Positions 1 through 8,510 of a DNA stretch of 11,977 bases are shown one piece after another (position 1 is the first letter of the stretch; each line of letters opens with the position of its first letter). Source of the stretch: Bacteroidales bacterium (GTDB lineage Bacteria; Bacteroidota; Bacteroidia; Bacteroidales; Paludibacteraceae); NCBI GenBank assembly GCA_018066005.1, contig JAGHSG010000102.1, positions 1-11,977 of the forward strand, read 5' to 3'. The notes under the pieces are model-generated. The model was not told the origin of the DNA, made no database searches, and was given only the letters and a program-made list of their open reading frames with translations. Made by a program: the position numbers and the translations under genes.

Positions 1-729
1 CCTTATTCGCCGGCTGCGGGAACAGGTTTGTCTTCGCACGAACTGAACCAACCCGGTTGCTACCGCGATGTGAAAGATACGACGTGTACGGTGCAGTTCC
101 GTATCAAGGAGAGCAGTATCATCGTGCCGAAAGACGAGGACCTGCCTTTGTACGCCTTGGCGTGGACAACGACGCCGTGGACATTGCCGAGTAATACGGC
201 ATTATGCGTCGGTCCGAAGATAGATTATGTAGTGGTGAAGGGCGAGAACCCCTACACCCACGAAAAAGCGTTCTACCTCTTGGCAGAGGCACGTCTGAGT
301 GCGTACGCCAAGGAGCTTCTTGGCGGTGAATCGGTGAATCGGTTAATCGGTGAATCGGATAAGCCGGAGATTCTGTACCGTTGCAAGGGTGCCGAGTTGG
401 AGGGTATGGAGTATGACCAACTCATTCCGTTTGCATCGCCTATGCGCGGGGAGAACGACGGTACACCGTTCCGTATCATCTTAGGCGACTATGTCACCAC
501 CGAAGACGGTACGGGTATTGTGCATATTGCTCCTACTTTTGGTGCGGACGATGCTTTTGTTGCCAAGAAAGCCGGCATACCGGGTATGACTTTCCTGACG
601 AAAAAAGGCGAGTTGCGTCCGATGGTAGATATGACGGGTAAGTTCTTCCTAATGGCCGATTTGGACGAGGAGTTTGTTGCCAAGCACATCAACCGAGACC
701 TTTCGCACAATGGCAGGGCCAGTGGGTAA
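1..729 (+). CDS. ileS: Isoleucyl-tRNA synthetase, 5' fragment (editing-domain part), partial and frameshifted
   Basis: IleRS charges tRNA-Ile with isoleucine in the cytoplasm and hydrolyses misactivated valine. The frame is open from base 1, so the gene begins outside the window; the HIGH ATP-binding motif and roughly the first 180 residues are missing. This piece holds most of the CP1 editing domain: WTTTPWTLPSN at 163-195 and GTGIVHIAPTFGADD at 508-552. The match is to the Bacteroidales form of the enzyme, which belongs to the IleS2-like (eukaryote-like) class as far as I can judge from memory. The frame breaks near base 702 and ends at a TAA at 727-729; the last nine codons are out-of-frame and not IleRS-like. 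The rest of the protein continues in frame 3. A TTG at base 28 could be mistaken for a start but lies inside conserved sequence. Identity is very sure; whether the break is biological is not. Confidence 0.93.
   Translation, partial: PYSPAAGTGLSSHELNQPGCYRDVKDTTCTVQFRIKESSIIVPKDEDLPLYALAWTTTPWTLPSNTALCVGPKIDYVVVKGENPYTHEKAFYLLAEARLSAYAKELLGGESVNRLIGESDKPEILYRCKGAELEGMEYDQLIPFASPMRGENDGTPFRIILGDYVTTEDGTGIVHIAPTFGADDAFVAKKAGIPGMTFLTKKGELRPMVDMTGKFFLMADLDEEFVAKHINRDLSHNGRASG
325..356 (+). repeat. Four tandem 8-bp units (GGTGAATC) inside ileS
   Basis: Four head-to-tail 8-bp units occupy 325-332, 333-340, 341-348 and 349-356. Three read GGTGAATC and the third has one change, GGTTAATC. Because 8 is not a multiple of 3, each unit is translated in a different frame, giving GESVNRLIGES. 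The segment lies in a poorly conserved loop of the CP1 editing domain, between the WTTTPW and GTGIVH motifs. It looks like a simple-sequence expansion tolerated in a loop. Confidence 0.85.
697..711 (+). other. ileS: Apparent 1-base deletion (frameshift) within ileS
   Basis: Up to GAC at 697-699 the protein reads correctly in frame 1, and from TTC at 702-704 it reads correctly in frame 3. Adding one T to the three-T run at 701-703 restores D-L-F-A-Q-W without any other change. The heptamer here does not fit the X XXY YYZ pattern of -1 programmed slippage. I infer a homopolymer sequencing or assembly error, or a true recent mutation. Confidence 0.85.
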
Positions 730-2888
730 AGAACGCTTACGACCCGCAGTTCACCGTCAACGGCAAGTACGACGAGGCGGCTGCACAGAAAGCGGAGAAT
801 ATAGATATCCGCCTCTGCATGATGCTCAAGCAGGACGGCCGTGCGTTCCGTATAGAGAAGCACGTGCATACCTATCCCCACTGCTGGCGTACCGACAAAC
901 CTGTTTTGTACTATCCGTTGGATAGTTGGTTTATCCGTTCCACCAAAGCCCGCGAGGATATGATTCGCCTTAACAACACCATTCATTGGCAACCCGAATC
1001 GACCGGTACGGGACGTTTTGGCAAGTGGCTGGAGAACCTGAATGACTGGAATCTGTCCCGCAGCCGTTATTGGGGTACGCCGTTGCCTATTTGGCGCACC
1101 GAGGACGGTCAGGAGGAGTTGTGCATCGGTTCGATTAAGGAACTCTTTGAAGAAATAGATAAGTCCATTAAGGCGGGCTTTATGACCGCTAATCCGTGGC
1201 CTAAACATATTGTGGGCGATTACAGCAAAGCCAACTATGACCCTGCCGTTATTGACCTGCACCGTCCGTATGTAGATAGTATCATTCTCGTCAGTCCGTC
1301 CGGCAAACCGATGAAACGTGAGTTGGACCTGATAGACGTGTGGTTTGATTCGGGTGCTATGCCGTATGCCCAATACCACTTGCCGTTTGAGAACTGTGAT
1401 GTTCCGCGTACGGCGGACTTCATCTCCGAAGGTGTAGATCAGACACGCGGTTGGTTCTTCACGTTGCACGCTATCCATACGATGCTGGAAGGCACGGTGG
1501 CTTATAAGAATGTTATCTCCAACGGATTGGTATTGGATAAGAACGGTAATAAGATGAGTAAACGTCTCGGTAATGCCGTCGATCCGTTTGGTGCCTTGGA
1601 TAAATACGGTGCCGATGCCGTGCGTTGGTATATGTTGACCAACTCGTCACCCTGGGAGAACTTGAAGTTTGACCCCGAAGGAGTGGACGAAATACGCCGC
1701 AAGTTCTTCGGCACACTCTACAATACGTATGGATTCTTTGCGCTGTATGCCAACGTGGACGGTTGGACGGTTGACGGTTCACAATGCACAATGCACGATG
1801 CACAGTTACAGGAGATTGACCGATGGATATTGAGTAAACTCAATTCACTTGTCAAAGAGGTGACGGAGGATTATGAGGCCTACGAGCCGACCAAGGCAGG
1901 ACGTGCTATATCGGATTTTGTGCAAGATGATTTGAGCAACTGGTATGTGCGCCTGAACCGTAAACGTTTCTGGGGCGGTGAGATGGATGCAGACAAGCAG
2001 GCTGCTTATCAGACGCTTTATACGTGCTTGAAGACGGTGGCTCAACTGATGGCACCTAACGCACCTTTCTATGCCGACCGTCTCTATCGCGACTTGGTAG
2101 GAACAACCGTTCATTTCAGCGAATGGCCGGTGGCAGATAATGCGCTTATCAACAAAGAATTGGAACGTCAGATGGCTTTGGCTCAACAGGCTACGTCTAT
2201 GATTCTGTCGCTCCGCAAGCGTGCCGAGAAGAATGTTCGTCAGCCCTTGCAGAAAGCCGTTATCCCTGCTCCCGACATAGAGACTGCCGAGGCACTTCGT
2301 CACGTGGAAGGGCTGATTAAGTCCGAGGTGAACGTCAAGGAGTTGATTATAACGACGGCTGACAAGTCGGAGGTTCAACTCGTCAAGAAAATCAAACCCC
2401 AGTTCAAAGTGTTAGGTAAGAAAGTAGGCGGTCAGATGAAAGCCATTGCTGCGGCTATCGGACAGATGTCGCAACAGGATATAGCGGCTTTTGAACAAAA
2501 CGGCACTTTTGTTGTGGAAGGATATACGTTGGTGGAGGAAGATGTGGAGATTCTGACCGAAGATATGCCGGGTTGGCTCGTGGCTACCGAAGGTATTCTG
2601 ACCATAGCATTGGATATTGAACTGACGCAGGAACTGATGGAGGAGGGTATAGCCCGCGAACTGATTAACCGTATTCAGAACATACGCAAGTCGTCCGGTT
2701 TGGAAATAACCGACCGTATCGTAGTTCGTGTGGAGAACGTGCCCGAGTTGGTGTCTGCCGTAGAGCATTTTAGCGACTATATAGCCGGTCAGGTATTGGC
2801 AACGAAGATTGAAACGGTTGCTCTTGCCGACGGTGAGGTGGTTGAACTGAATAACAAGAATATACATATCTCCATTCAAAAAGCATAA
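702..2888 (+). CDS. ileS: Isoleucyl-tRNA synthetase, 3' fragment (catalytic C-half and anticodon-binding domain)
   Basis: This is the continuation of the same synthetase in frame 3. IleRS-like sequence is visible from base 702 (FAQWQGQWVKNAYDP), well before the first in-frame ATG at 819, so 819 is not a real start. Motifs in order are CWRTDKPVLYYPLDSWF, NDWNLSRSRYWG, DVWFDSGAMPYAQYHLP (from 1335), EGVDQTRGWFF (from 1428) and the KMSKR catalytic loop (1551-1565). KMSKR rather than KMSKS fits the IleS2 class. The anticodon-binding domain follows from about 1810 (IDRWILSKLNSL), then the C-terminal region with IRKSSGLEITDRIVVRV near 2680-2735. Together the two pieces give about 962 codons, which with the missing N-terminus agrees with a full-length enzyme of about 1,140 residues. 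The next gene starts 3 bp after the stop, so ileS probably leads a polycistron. As read, the chain cannot be made in one piece without a -1 shift. Confidence 0.93.
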   Translation, partial: FAQWQGQWVKNAYDPQFTVNGKYDEAAAQKAENIDIRLCMMLKQDGRAFRIEKHVHTYPHCWRTDKPVLYYPLDSWFIRSTKAREDMIRLNNTIHWQPESTGTGRFGKWLENLNDWNLSRSRYWGTPLPIWRTEDGQEELCIGSIKELFEEIDKSIKAGFMTANPWPKHIVGDYSKANYDPAVIDLHRPYVDSIILVSPSGKPMKRELDLIDVWFDSGAMPYAQYHLPFENCDVPRTADFISEGVDQTRGWFFTLHAIHTMLEGTVAYKNVISNGLVLDKNGNKMSKRLGNAVDPFGALDKYGADAVRWYMLTNSSPWENLKFDPEGVDEIRRKFFGTLYNTYGFFALYANVDGWTVDGSQCTMHDAQLQEIDRWILSKLNSLVKEVTEDYEAYEPTKAGRAISDFVQDDLSNWYVRLNRKRFWGGEMDADKQAAYQTLYTCLKTVAQLMAPNAPFYADRLYRDLVGTTVHFSEWPVADNALINKELERQMALAQQATSMILSLRKRAEKNVRQPLQKAVIPAPDIETAEALRHVEGLIKSEVNVKELIITTADKSEVQLVKKIKPQFKVLGKKVGGQMKAIAAAIGQMSQQDIAAFEQNGTFVVEGYTLVEEDVEILTEDMPGWLVATEGILTIALDIELTQELMEEGIARELINRIQNIRKSSGLEITDRIVVRVENVPELVSAVEHFSDYIAGQVLATKIETVALADGEVVELNNKNIHISIQKA
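1757..1803 (+). repeat. Two adjoining 7-8 bp tandem repeat sets inside ileS
   Basis: The first set reads GGACGGTT, GGACGGTT, GACGGTT at 1757-1779. It runs directly into a second set CACAATG, CACAATG, CACGATG at 1780-1800, followed by CAC. They encode WTVDGSQCTMHDA, the linker between the catalytic core (NTYGFFALYANVD) and the anticodon-binding domain (IDRWILSKLN). Related enzymes vary in length and sequence at this linker. Like the 325-356 repeat, the period breaks codon phase, so the copies do not encode repeated peptides. Confidence 0.75.
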
Positions 2889-2891
2889 ACA

Positions 2892-3344
2892 ATGAAACGA
2901 GTTTTTTATTTTGTGGCGGTAGTCTGCTTGGTTCTCCTTGCCGCTACCGGTTGCACACCGAAAGATGAGAATATTGGTACGGAAGCACAGTTATACGGTC
3001 GTTGGCAAGATGTCAAGAACACCACCAGTTATATCGTTTTTCAGACGGACCATGTTGCTCCGGATGATGAGCGTTTTCGCGACTACACCGATTATATCTG
3101 GGGTAAGGAGTGGGATACGAATGATAAATCGGAACACGACTTAGACACCGAGGATTTTCATGGAAATGGTTGGTTTATGTGGAAGAAAGGTCCGCAAATC
3201 GTTTCTCGTCTCGCTACTATGAATAAGGTGAGTACGGCTTTGATTCCTGCTGATATGAATTTAGAGATATTGAATGATTCGACGTTGAAATATACCACCG
3301 ATTCAGGTAGAGAATTTACATTCCGCAAAATTGCATCCAAATGA
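2892..3344 (+). CDS. Small secreted lipoprotein of unknown function, possibly lipocalin-like
   Basis: A 150-residue protein. Residues 1-20 form a lipoprotein signal peptide (MKR, a hydrophobic stretch, then LLAATG) with the lipidated cysteine at C21. The mature part is charged and tryptophan/aromatic rich. It has an early LYGRWQ (34-39) followed by strand-like SYIVF and ends in TLKYTTDSGREFTFRKI. A G-x-W near the start and alternating strands suggest a small lipocalin-like beta fold, but I do not recognise a named family. Residues after the cysteine read TPKDEN; the lysine followed by two acidic residues resembles the lipoprotein export signal of Bacteroidetes, which would place it on the cell surface. 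The gene starts 3 bp after ileS and overlaps the next gene by 4 bp (ATGA), so it is probably co-transcribed with both. Gene reality and lipidation are well supported; the function is unknown. Confidence 0.85.
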   Translation: MKRVFYFVAVVCLVLLAATGCTPKDENIGTEAQLYGRWQDVKNTTSYIVFQTDHVAPDDERFRDYTDYIWGKEWDTNDKSEHDLDTEDFHGNGWFMWKKGPQIVSRLATMNKVSTALIPADMNLEILNDSTLKYTTDSGREFTFRKIASK

Positions 3345-6300
3345 AAAAAGCACTCAAAATAATCGGCATTACCTTAGGCAGTTTGGTTGCGTTGGTACTG
3401 GTGGTTGTCTTTATCGCCTGCTACTTGGTTTTTACTCCCAAACGCCTGACGCCCATAGTTAATCAAGTGGCAGACTCGTTACTGATTTGTCCGCACACGT
3501 TGGACGAAGTGAACTTGACTTTTTTCCGTACCTTCCCGAATTTTGGAGTGGAGGTGCAGGGGTTGTATATTATCAATCCGATGGAAGGCGCCCAATCCGA
3601 CACCGTGTTGGCTATTCCTGATTTGGTGGTTGGTGTGGATATTATGAAAGCCATTGATGGCGATATTATGATAAAAAAATGTGCCTTGCAAGACATTGAA
3701 GCCAATATTTACATAGATAGTCTGGGCAACAATAATTTCACGGTTTGGAATCCGGACCTCATGAGTGAAGACACATTGGCGGAGGATACCACCGCTTCTG
3801 CTTGGCAACTGCGTTCCATTGCTTGGGAGGAAGCCATTCGGTTCTCGGCGCGTCAACTGAGTTTTGTGGATAAGAAAGACTCGTTGGCAGCGGGTTTGAC
3901 GGATTGTTGCATTCAACTGAGTGGAACGGATACGGATAGTCTCGCGGTTAAATTGGACTTAGACGCCAATCATGTGTCCTTCCAAATGAAAGGTGAGCAG
4001 TATGCTGACGATTTGCATCTGCGCCTCACCTTACCTATGTCTTTCCAATCATCCGAACATATCACTATTGACGGCACGCAATTAGCTATTGAGGAATACA
4101 CCATCAATCTGGACGGTTATGTGGGTTCACCGTGCTTGGCTTCGGGCATTTATAATATGGATGTGACGGTCAAGACTAATGAGTGGAAGATATCCAACGT
4201 GTGGCATTTAGTACCGCCTTCGTATCAGTCTCTATGGCCGAAAGAGGTGGATGCAGACGGTCATCTGCAACTTATTGCCCACGCCGTAGGTACGTATGAT
4301 TCGATTTCGATGCCGATGGTAGATGCACAAGTTTTACTGACCGGAGCACAAGGCCGGTACACCCCGCTACCGTATTACTTTGATGAAGTGGAGGCAGACA
4401 TTACAGCGCATGCCGACTTGAATAATAAGAACAACACGACGGCTACTATCAACCGGTTGTTCGCACGCACGGGCAAGACATCGGTTACTGTTTCCGGAAC
4501 GGCTACGGATATTCTTAAGAACACGTCCGCTTTTGAGTTGTCTAATCCGTTGTGCGACCTCAAAGCAGACCTGGATATTTATCTGCCGGATGCTAATTAT
4601 TGGATTAAGAACGATTCGGTGCAGTCGTGGGTAAAAGGTACGATGACGGGTACTGTTACCGCTCAAACGCGCCTGAATGACGTTACCACTTTCAATCTGA
4701 ATAAGATGCAGATTAGTGGCGATTTGGCGTTGGAAGATGTGGATGTTATGTGGCAGGATTCAACCTTGGCACAGGCCGAAGGAATAACCGTGCAACTGAC
4801 GGCACCCAAGAAAAACATCAAGGATAAGGCTATCTTGTCGGCAGATTGTAAGATAGGTTTGGATAACTTGCATGCTCAACTGTTGACGGCTGATTTGGAT
4901 GCTGTTTGTCTGGGAGGTACGTTGAATGCTGCCATTGAGATAGATACCAAAGACACGATGAATATACCCACTATCACGGGTGGTTTTGATTTAACCGATT
5001 TAGTGGCTGATATGGATACTATTCACGCTCATGCCGTTGCGCCCAAGGGACAGGTGACGCTGACTTCTTCCCGCCGGTCTAAACAAAAGCCGAAGATGAT
5101 TGTATCTTTCTCGGCTTCCGAGATGCAGGCGATGATGGGTAAGACGACACAGGCCAAGACGGGTAATATAACCATTGAAGCGACCGCAACGTACAATAAA
5201 GATGCGGATAAAGTGTTACTCAAATGGAATCCCCGTCTCAAATTTGACTTGCAGGACGGACATGCCGAATTAGCACAGTTGACGGTGCCGGTGGATATAC
5301 CTGCTATCAAATTCGCTTATTCGAATCGTGAGTTCAAGATAGATACCAGTCGTATTGTGCTCGGTCACTCGGATTTCTCGTTAAGCGGTGATGTGCGGGG
5401 AATAGGCAAGTGGCTCGGTGAGCAAGGCGAGTTGGAGGGTGATTTGCGTTTCACGAGTGATGTGACCGATGTGAATGAGATAATTGATATATTGAACAAT
5501 TTCAATAAAGAAAGTGGGGCTGTACAGACCGATGAAGTTGAGCAACCTGCACAAGCCACTGCATCCTCGCCACAGACCAGAGACCCGTTCATGGTTCCTG
5601 AACGTGTGAATCTGAACTTATTGACGACTATCAAGAAAGCGTATGTCTTTGACGAGACTTTGCAGAACTTGGGCGGTAAACTATATTTGAAAGACGGTAC
5701 GGCTATCTTGGAAGAGATTGGTTTTGTTTGCGAAGCCGCCAAACTGCAACTGACGGCTATGTACCGTACGCCCCGACGTGACCATATCTATGTGGGACTG
5801 GACTATCACATGATTGATATTGACTTGCAGCAGTTGATTTCCATGATTCCGCAATTGGATACGTTGGTACCTATGTTGAGTTCTTTCAAGGGTGGTGCTC
5901 AATTCCATATTGCAGCCGAGACGTATGTTAATGACCAATACCAACTCAAACCTTCTACTATCCGCGGAGCATGCTCTATTGAGGGTAATGATTTGGTGCT
6001 GTTGGATAACGAGACCTTCTCCACGATTGCCAAGATTCTTATGTTCAATAAGAAAACAGAAAACAAAGTAGATAGTATATCCGTTCAGATTGGTTTGTAT
6101 AAAGATGAAATAACCGTTTATCCTTTCTGCCTGAGCATAGATAACTATATGGCAGCCGTGGGAGGTAATCACTATCTGGATATGAACTTCAATTATCACG
6201 CTTCACTACTCAAGCCGTTCTATATTGGTGTGGATGTGTCCGGTAATTTAGATGATTTGCACATCAAGCCGGGCAAGTGCCGTTATGTGCAGGATTTCCG

Positions 6301-6391
6301 ACCAATTATCCACAAGGACACGGAGACTAAAGCGGCAGAAATGAAGAAGATTATTGCCACCAGTTTGAAACAAAACGTTAAAATTCAATAA
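3341..6391 (+). CDS. AsmA-family inner-membrane-anchored envelope protein
   Basis: A 1016-residue protein with one N-terminal membrane anchor (about residues 6-32, flanked by KK and TPKR) and a very long periplasmic domain of repeated beta strands. After the anchor comes the AsmA-like start, with FFRTFPNFGVEVQGLYIINP at about residues 61-80. The C-terminal part (about 905-1000) has the AsmA C-terminal pattern: a GNDLVLLDNETFSTIAKILM segment, then strands ending in GNLDDLHIKPGKCRY. A low-complexity linker rich in Q, A, S and P lies at about 727-750. AsmA/TamB relatives are long periplasmic beta proteins linked to outer-membrane assembly and to phospholipid movement between membranes; assigning that role here is inference from family. 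The ATG overlaps the upstream stop (ATGA), so translation is probably coupled. No frame break is seen. The family call is firm; the exact subfamily is not. Confidence 0.88.
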   Translation: MKKALKIIGITLGSLVALVLVVVFIACYLVFTPKRLTPIVNQVADSLLICPHTLDEVNLTFFRTFPNFGVEVQGLYIINPMEGAQSDTVLAIPDLVVGVDIMKAIDGDIMIKKCALQDIEANIYIDSLGNNNFTVWNPDLMSEDTLAEDTTASAWQLRSIAWEEAIRFSARQLSFVDKKDSLAAGLTDCCIQLSGTDTDSLAVKLDLDANHVSFQMKGEQYADDLHLRLTLPMSFQSSEHITIDGTQLAIEEYTINLDGYVGSPCLASGIYNMDVTVKTNEWKISNVWHLVPPSYQSLWPKEVDADGHLQLIAHAVGTYDSISMPMVDAQVLLTGAQGRYTPLPYYFDEVEADITAHADLNNKNNTTATINRLFARTGKTSVTVSGTATDILKNTSAFELSNPLCDLKADLDIYLPDANYWIKNDSVQSWVKGTMTGTVTAQTRLNDVTTFNLNKMQISGDLALEDVDVMWQDSTLAQAEGITVQLTAPKKNIKDKAILSADCKIGLDNLHAQLLTADLDAVCLGGTLNAAIEIDTKDTMNIPTITGGFDLTDLVADMDTIHAHAVAPKGQVTLTSSRRSKQKPKMIVSFSASEMQAMMGKTTQAKTGNITIEATATYNKDADKVLLKWNPRLKFDLQDGHAELAQLTVPVDIPAIKFAYSNREFKIDTSRIVLGHSDFSLSGDVRGIGKWLGEQGELEGDLRFTSDVTDVNEIIDILNNFNKESGAVQTDEVEQPAQATASSPQTRDPFMVPERVNLNLLTTIKKAYVFDETLQNLGGKLYLKDGTAILEEIGFVCEAAKLQLTAMYRTPRRDHIYVGLDYHMIDIDLQQLISMIPQLDTLVPMLSSFKGGAQFHIAAETYVNDQYQLKPSTIRGACSIEGNDLVLLDNETFSTIAKILMFNKKTENKVDSISVQIGLYKDEITVYPFCLSIDNYMAAVGGNHYLDMNFNYHASLLKPFYIGVDVSGNLDDLHIKPGKCRYVQDFRPIIHKDTETKAAEMKKIIATSLKQNVKIQ

Positions 6392-6392
6392 T

Positions 6393-8507
6393 ATGAAAAA
6401 CAATTCATCATTTTATCAATTCATCATTTTAAGCCTTATGGCTGTATCTCTTATGGCATGCCAAAACAAAAACCCGTTTCTAACCGAACAGAACACCCCG
6501 TACGGTGTACCTGCTTTTGACCAGTATCAACTCAGTGATTATGAACCTGCCTTTGAAGAGGCAATCAAGCAATATAACAAGGAGGTGAAGGCTATTATCA
6601 AGAATAGCGAAGCACCAACTTTTGTGAACACGATTATTGCGCTTGACCGCTGCGGCTCGTTGTTAGACAAGGTGGAAGGAGTGTTCTTCAATATATTGGA
6701 GGCCGACGGTACACCCGAGATGGACGAGATAGCCAACCGTGTGGCTCCCCAACTGAGTGAGTTATCCGACGGTATCTTGCTCAACGAAGAGTTATTTGCC
6801 CGCGTCAAAGCCGTTTATGACGAGAAAGATGATTTAGACCTCAATCCGGAGCAGATGCGTCTGTTGACAGAGACCTATAAACAGTTTGTCAATAACGGTG
6901 CCTTGCTACCTGCGGACAAGAAAGAACGTCTTAAACAGATTAACCAGGAATTGTCCGTTTTGTCCTTGCAATTCGGTCAGAACGTGGTGGCAGAGACCAA
7001 TGCCGAAGAAGCACAGGTGTTGATTACGGACGAAGCGCAATTGGCAGGTCTGCCCGAGTCCGCCAAAGCTGCGGCTAAGGAAGAGGCCGAAGCGGCAGGT
7101 AAACAGGGCTGGTTATTCTCGCCCAAACGCACATCTTTTACTCCCGTTCTGCAATACTGCTCCAATCGTGATTTGCGCCGTCAGTTGCTGATGGCTTATA
7201 CGACACGTGGCAACCACGATAATGCGTATGATAATAAGGCATTGATTAACAAAACGATGCATCTGCGTATAGAGAAAGCCCAATTATTCGGTTTCTCTTG
7301 TCCTGCGGACTATATCCTTCAGGACTGTATGGCTAAGGATGCCAAGACGGTAGATGCTTTCCTGCAGACTGTTTGGGAACCCTCGTTGGCTGCCGCCAAA
7401 CGTGAAGCCGCCGCTTTGCAAGAATTGTTGGATCAAGACCTTCCGGGTGAGAAACTTCAACCTTGGGACTGGTGGTATTATACCGAGAAATTGCGCAAAG
7501 CCCAATATGACCTTGATGAGGAACAACTCAAACCTTATTTTGAATTGAGTAATGTCCGCAAAGGAGCGTTTACTTTGGCGCATAATCTGTATGGACTGAA
7601 CTTTGAGAAGTTGGACAGTATGCCTGTTTATAACCCCGATGTGGAGGTGTTCAAAGTTACGGATGCCAATGAGGCTTTGGTGGGTATTCTTTATACAGAC
7701 TACTTCCCGCGTGCCGGCAAACGTCCGGGTGCATGGATGAACGATATTTGCCATCAATACGTAGATGCAGCCGGAGTGGACCACCGTCCGGTTATCATCA
7801 ATGTGGGCAATTTTAACAAGCCCACAGCCGGTAACCCGTCGCTTCTGTCGATGGACGATGTGGAGACGCTTTTCCACGAGTTCGGTCATGCTCTGCACGG
7901 ACTGATGAGCAAAGCGACGTATAAATCACTGTCCGGTACCAATGTGCCGCGTGATTTTGTTGAATTGCCTTCGCAGTTCATGGAGAACTACTGCTATGAA
8001 CCGGAGATTTTGGCAACCTACGCGTTCCATTATCAAACGGGCGAAGTAATGCCGGATTCGTTGGTACAAAAAATCAATGCTGCCAAGAAATTTAATCAGG
8101 GTTTTGTAGAAACCGAGTTGCTCTCTGCTTCTATCTTGGATATGGATTACCATGAGTTGACGACTCTGGACACCATTGATGTTAATGCCTTTGAGGCTGC
8201 ATCCATGGCGAAGATGAATATGATAGATGAGATTATTGTCCGTTACCGTTCCACCTTCTACAACCATATCTTTACGACCGGTTACGAAGCAGGTTATTAT
8301 TCTTACACGTGGGCAGCCGTGCTGGATGCTGATGCCTTTGCAGCCTTTAAGGAGACCGGTGATATACTCAATCCCGAAGTTGCCAAACGTTTCCGTCATC
8401 TGTTGGAACAAGGCGGTACACGAGATGCTGCAGAACTCTATCAGGAGTTCCGCGGAAAAGGGGCCAATCCGGAATACCTGTTACGTCGCAAAGGATTTAT
8501 AGAATAA
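6393..8507 (+). CDS. M3-family zinc oligopeptidase (Dcp/oligopeptidase A-like), lipoprotein
   Basis: A 704-residue metallopeptidase. The M3 signature HEFGHALH starts at H495 (nt 7875), giving zinc ligands H495 and H499 with catalytic E496. The third ligand is E524 in FVELPSQFMENY, with the family's usual spacing. GYEAGYYSYTW at about 630-640 supplies the conserved Gly/Tyr substrate-binding loop. The N-terminus has a signal peptide ending LMA-C, with the lipidated cysteine at C23. The enzyme is therefore predicted to be membrane-tethered and outside the cytoplasm, cutting short peptides such as dipeptides from C-termini (Dcp type) or internal bonds (OpdA type); I cannot choose between them. 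After the cysteine comes QNKNPF, without an acidic patch, so a periplasmic-facing position is more likely than the surface. The start is 1 bp after the asmA stop, so it sits in the same polycistron. Length and motifs indicate an intact, active enzyme. Confidence 0.93.
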   Translation: MKNNSSFYQFIILSLMAVSLMACQNKNPFLTEQNTPYGVPAFDQYQLSDYEPAFEEAIKQYNKEVKAIIKNSEAPTFVNTIIALDRCGSLLDKVEGVFFNILEADGTPEMDEIANRVAPQLSELSDGILLNEELFARVKAVYDEKDDLDLNPEQMRLLTETYKQFVNNGALLPADKKERLKQINQELSVLSLQFGQNVVAETNAEEAQVLITDEAQLAGLPESAKAAAKEEAEAAGKQGWLFSPKRTSFTPVLQYCSNRDLRRQLLMAYTTRGNHDNAYDNKALINKTMHLRIEKAQLFGFSCPADYILQDCMAKDAKTVDAFLQTVWEPSLAAAKREAAALQELLDQDLPGEKLQPWDWWYYTEKLRKAQYDLDEEQLKPYFELSNVRKGAFTLAHNLYGLNFEKLDSMPVYNPDVEVFKVTDANEALVGILYTDYFPRAGKRPGAWMNDICHQYVDAAGVDHRPVIINVGNFNKPTAGNPSLLSMDDVETLFHEFGHALHGLMSKATYKSLSGTNVPRDFVELPSQFMENYCYEPEILATYAFHYQTGEVMPDSLVQKINAAKKFNQGFVETELLSASILDMDYHELTTLDTIDVNAFEAASMAKMNMIDEIIVRYRSTFYNHIFTTGYEAGYYSYTWAAVLDADAFAAFKETGDILNPEVAKRFRHLLEQGGTRDAAELYQEFRGKGANPEYLLRRKGFIE
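6401..6431 (+). repeat. 15-bp direct repeat in the signal-peptide region of the M3 peptidase
   Basis: CAATTCATCATTTTA occurs exactly at 6401-6415 and again at 6417-6431, one base apart (16-bp period). The copies are read in different frames. The first gives the polar NSSFY and the second gives the hydrophobic QFIIL, which forms the start of the signal peptide's core. It looks like a tandem duplication that lengthened the signal sequence. Confidence 0.85.
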
Positions 8508-8510
8508 CGT

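Noticed and set aside
695..712. Programmed -1 ribosomal frameshifting in ileS
   Set aside because: The local bases do not form an X XXY YYZ slippery heptamer, and no upstream Shine-Dalgarno or clear downstream stem stood out. A lost T in a short homopolymer explains it more simply.
489..1478. A 329-codon open frame on the minus strand opposite ileS
   Set aside because: It lies fully antisense to conserved IleRS motifs on both sides of the frameshift, shows no domain-like pattern, and has no promoter or packing with neighbours. It is a shadow frame.
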